From Patescibacteria group bacterium (GTDB lineage Bacteria; Patescibacteriota; Minisyncoccia; Phycocordibacterales; Phycocordibacteraceae): DNA of 13,210 nucleotides. A program made the position numbers and the translations under genes. The notes beneath the pieces were generated by a model, which did no database searches, had not been told where the DNA came from, and saw nothing but the letters and a program-made list of their open reading frames with translations. Where the stretch lies: assembly GCA_018826405.1 (NCBI GenBank), contig JAHJZL010000028.1:1-13210 (forward strand), read 5' to 3'. This document shows positions 11,267-13,210 of this stretch, piece by piece; the stretch's first letter is position 1; each line of letters begins with the position of its first letter.

Positions 11267-12675
11267 AATTAACTTTTAAGAAAGGCTCTCTCGACTCAAG
11301 CCCAAAAGGATATACACGTATTCGCCTTACTGAAGAATCGCGGGGCACTAAGCGAGTTGTGCGAGAGGGAACAACTGAGTGGATGGAGATTGGTGCAGGA
11401 AAGGCAGCTGACATGAACCGTAGAAAGTTCGTGCTTCTTTGTAGATCAATTGTTAAAGCAGCTAAAGACAACAAGTGTAAGAAGATTGCCATACAGTTTG
11501 ATCAGACTCCTCAATACTTCACAAAAATGGAGAAGGAGGTGACGCCAGAGGAAGTGTCTCGCATTGCAGCTGAGAACTTTGAAATGGCTAACTTTGAGTT
11601 CACGACATACAAGGCAAAGCCTAAAGAAGGATGGGTTTGTGTGGAAGAGATACTACTTTATGGCAAGTCTTCTGCTTCTATTGAGCGAGCCATAAAAGAA
11701 GGTCAGACAGTGGGCCAATACGTAAATACTTGTAGAGACCTTGCAAACACACCTTCAAGCGACATGCCTCCTCAGCAGCTCGCAAAGACTGCAAAGAAGC
11801 TTGTGGCTGCTCTCCCCGTTACCGTCACAACTCTAGGAAAGACTCAGATGCAGAAACTCGGCATGGGGGGAGTACTCGGAGTTGGAAAGGGATCAAGCCA
11901 GGATCCTGCATTTATCGTTATGGAGTACAAGGGGGCGGCTGGAGCTCCAATTGTTCTTGTTGGAAAAGGAGTAACCTTTGATTCAGGAGGTATCAACTTG
12001 AAGAGTGATGGCGGGCACGAGATGCACATGGATATGTCTGGAGGTGCTGCCGTTATTAGCACCGTTGCGCTTGCAGCAAAACTAAAGCTGAAGAAACATG
12101 TAATCGGTCTTATCCCGGCTGTTGAGAATATGCCTGGCCCAAGCGCATACCGTATTCACGATGTACTTAAAACGCTTTCAGGAAAGACTATTGAGGTTAT
12201 GCATACGGACGCTGAGGGTCGCGTTATCCTTGCAGACGCACTAACGTACGCAAAGCGCTTTAATCCTTCAGTTGTTATCGATGTTGCGACACTTACTGGA
12301 GCCTGTCATGTTGCTCTGGGAGACTTTGCAAGCGGCTTGTTTACCAGAGATGATTCTTTGGCACGCACACTTGAAGAGACTGCAGAGAAAAGCGGGGATT
12401 ATATTTGGAGACTCCCACTCTGGGACGAGTACGAACCGGCAGTGCGCGGAACTATTGGCGACGTCGTTAATGCAGTTGGGGGAGCATCTGGCAGATACGG
12501 GGGAGCCACAAATGCAGCAATGTTCCTCTGGCAATTTGCCAAAGAACTTAAGTGCCCGTGGGCGCACCTAGATATTGCTCCTCGCATGACGGCAGCATCC
12601 GGAGAAGAGCTTTCAAAGGGAGCTGCTGGTGCGCCCGTCCGTCTTCTTATATCCTTTATTGAGTCATGGAAGTAA
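11263..12675 (+). CDS. pepA: Leucyl aminopeptidase, M17 family
   Basis: A two-metal cytosolic aminopeptidase that removes N-terminal residues from peptides. The 470-residue length fits M17: a variable N-terminal domain (about 1-160) and a catalytic domain (about 165-470). All expected metal and catalytic residues are visible: K235 and D240 in GKGVTFDSGG, K247 in INLKS, D257 in MDMSGG, and D316, E318 and R320 in TDAEGR. The usual NTDAEGR signature is HTDAEGR here (H314), a change outside the metal ligands. The ATG at 11263 sits in an ATGA overlap with the aspS stop and lacks an SD, so translation is probably coupled to aspS. Likely role: peptide recycling in a small-genome organism. scpA starts inside its last codons. 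Confidence 0.95.
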   Translation: MKLTFKKGSLDSSPKGYTRIRLTEESRGTKRVVREGTTEWMEIGAGKAADMNRRKFVLLCRSIVKAAKDNKCKKIAIQFDQTPQYFTKMEKEVTPEEVSRIAAENFEMANFEFTTYKAKPKEGWVCVEEILLYGKSSASIERAIKEGQTVGQYVNTCRDLANTPSSDMPPQQLAKTAKKLVAALPVTVTTLGKTQMQKLGMGGVLGVGKGSSQDPAFIVMEYKGAAGAPIVLVGKGVTFDSGGINLKSDGGHEMHMDMSGGAAVISTVALAAKLKLKKHVIGLIPAVENMPGPSAYRIHDVLKTLSGKTIEVMHTDAEGRVILADALTYAKRFNPSVVIDVATLTGACHVALGDFASGLFTRDDSLARTLEETAEKSGDYIWRLPLWDEYEPAVRGTIGDVVNAVGGASGRYGGATNAAMFLWQFAKELKCPWAHLDIAPRMTAASGEELSKGAAGAPVRLLISFIESWK

Positions 12676-13210
12676 CAGGTACTCAGGGATTCACTATACG
12701 TGCCGGATCATTTGAGGGACCTTTCGAGCTCATTATTGAGCTCATTGATAGGAGGAAGCTATCTGTTAACGAGTTGTCACTCACTCAGATTACTGACGAC
12801 TACATTTCCTTTGTACGAGGGCATGAAGCTTTCCCTATGGAAGAGGCTGCGCAGTTTATTGGAGTTGCCGCAACACTGCTTCTCATTAAATCTAAGTCTC
12901 TTATTCCAGAGCTTGAGCTCTCCATGGAAGAAGAAGAGGACGTTGATGATTTAAAACGCAGACTCGTTCAGTACGAGAAAGTGCGTGAAGCAATGAGAGA
13001 GCTCTCAAGAGTATTTGGTACAGCGGTATTAGTTTCAGCAGGTGACAGAACACCTGAGCCATTCTTTTCTCCAGCGCGAGATTTAACGCAAGCGAAACTC
13101 TCTGAGGCTCTTTATTCTGCACTTCAAACTTTAGAGAAGGCTGAGGAGAAACTTCCCGAGGCTCGGGTTCGTCCACTCGTTACTATTGAGGAGATGATGG
13201 ACACTCTACT
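12666..13210 (+). CDS. scpA: Segregation and condensation protein A, 3' end beyond window
   Basis: ScpA is the kleisin that bridges the SMC ATPase and recruits ScpB in the bacterial chromosome-condensing complex. The frame opens at ATG 12666, overlapping the pepA end by 10 bp, and stays open to the window edge (about 181 codons seen; the family is usually near 230-270). The N-terminal signature IRAGSFEGPFELIIELIDRR (about 11-30) matches the SMC-head-binding start of ScpA (FEGPLDLLLHLI in relatives). The segment FIGVAATLLLIKSKSLIP matches the conserved helix LVMAATLLLIKSKMLLP, and an acidic EEEEDVDDLKRRLVQYEKV linker follows as in the family. No SD is visible; translation is probably coupled to pepA. 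scpB might follow outside the window. Confidence 0.9.
   Translation, partial: MEVTGTQGFTIRAGSFEGPFELIIELIDRRKLSVNELSLTQITDDYISFVRGHEAFPMEEAAQFIGVAATLLLIKSKSLIPELELSMEEEEDVDDLKRRLVQYEKVREAMRELSRVFGTAVLVSAGDRTPEPFFSPARDLTQAKLSEALYSALQTLEKAEEKLPEARVRPLVTIEEMMDTL

Noticed and set aside
12189..12224. PepA signature change N to H (H314) as loss of function
   Set aside because: All metal ligands and the catalytic Lys and Arg are intact, and the changed residue is not a metal ligand. It is most likely a tolerated variant.
1..13210. CRISPR array, transposon, integrase, attachment site or rRNA
   Set aside because: No spaced direct repeats, transposase-like frames, terminal repeats or rRNA signatures were seen.

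Overview
The window looks like chromosomal DNA from a member of the Candidate Phyla Radiation (Patescibacteria), most likely a Parcubacteria-type lineage. This is an inference from gene content: a divergent LysRS, a pyruvoyl-dependent arginine decarboxylase, an archaeal-type AspRS in a bacterial setting (ScpA, bacterial TyrRS and TrpRS), a seven-or-more-TM histidine kinase, and a small Cys-rich membrane protein. The code is standard: UGA ends aspS. All genes lie on the + strand.

Layout. 72-575 encodes a polytopic membrane protein of unknown function. 604-2067 is lysS. 2088-3479 holds pdaD (arginine to agmatine) and a DUF2156 acyl/aminoacyltransferase-like gene, 9 nt apart. 3501-4418 is an EamA/DMT-family transporter. 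4486-6500 is a two-gene unit of a single-pass Cys-rich exported protein and an orphan histidine kinase. 6522-7886 holds tyrS and, just after it, tRNA-Tyr(GUA) with a terminator. 7991-8521 is a GC-rich GreA/GreB-like gene. 8599-9555 is trpS. 9650-9841 is a GC-rich 63-codon gene of unknown function. 9917 to the right edge holds aspS, pepA and scpA as an overlapping operon; scpA is cut by the window end.

Two expression styles alternate. Most housekeeping genes have no Shine-Dalgarno sequence. Instead a -10 box, often extended (TGnTAnnnT), ends 6-9 nt before the ATG, which predicts leaderless or nearly leaderless mRNAs. The Gre-like gene and the 63-codon gene are different. Each has its own promoter, a leader of about 40-55 nt, a strong SD (GGAGGAGG or GGGAGG), GC-rich codon use and a downstream stem-loop. 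They sit between aminoacyl-tRNA synthetase genes like self-contained cassettes.

Functionally the region is dominated by tRNA charging: LysRS, TyrRS, TrpRS and AspRS plus tRNA-Tyr. Around these are peptide turnover (PepA), chromosome condensation (ScpA), agmatine synthesis and membrane sensing/transport. No mobile element, CRISPR array, integrase or rRNA is visible. The best candidates for something undescribed are the two SD-led cassettes (one with a hairpin over its SD), the Cys-rich protein/kinase pair, and the leaderless promoter grammar.
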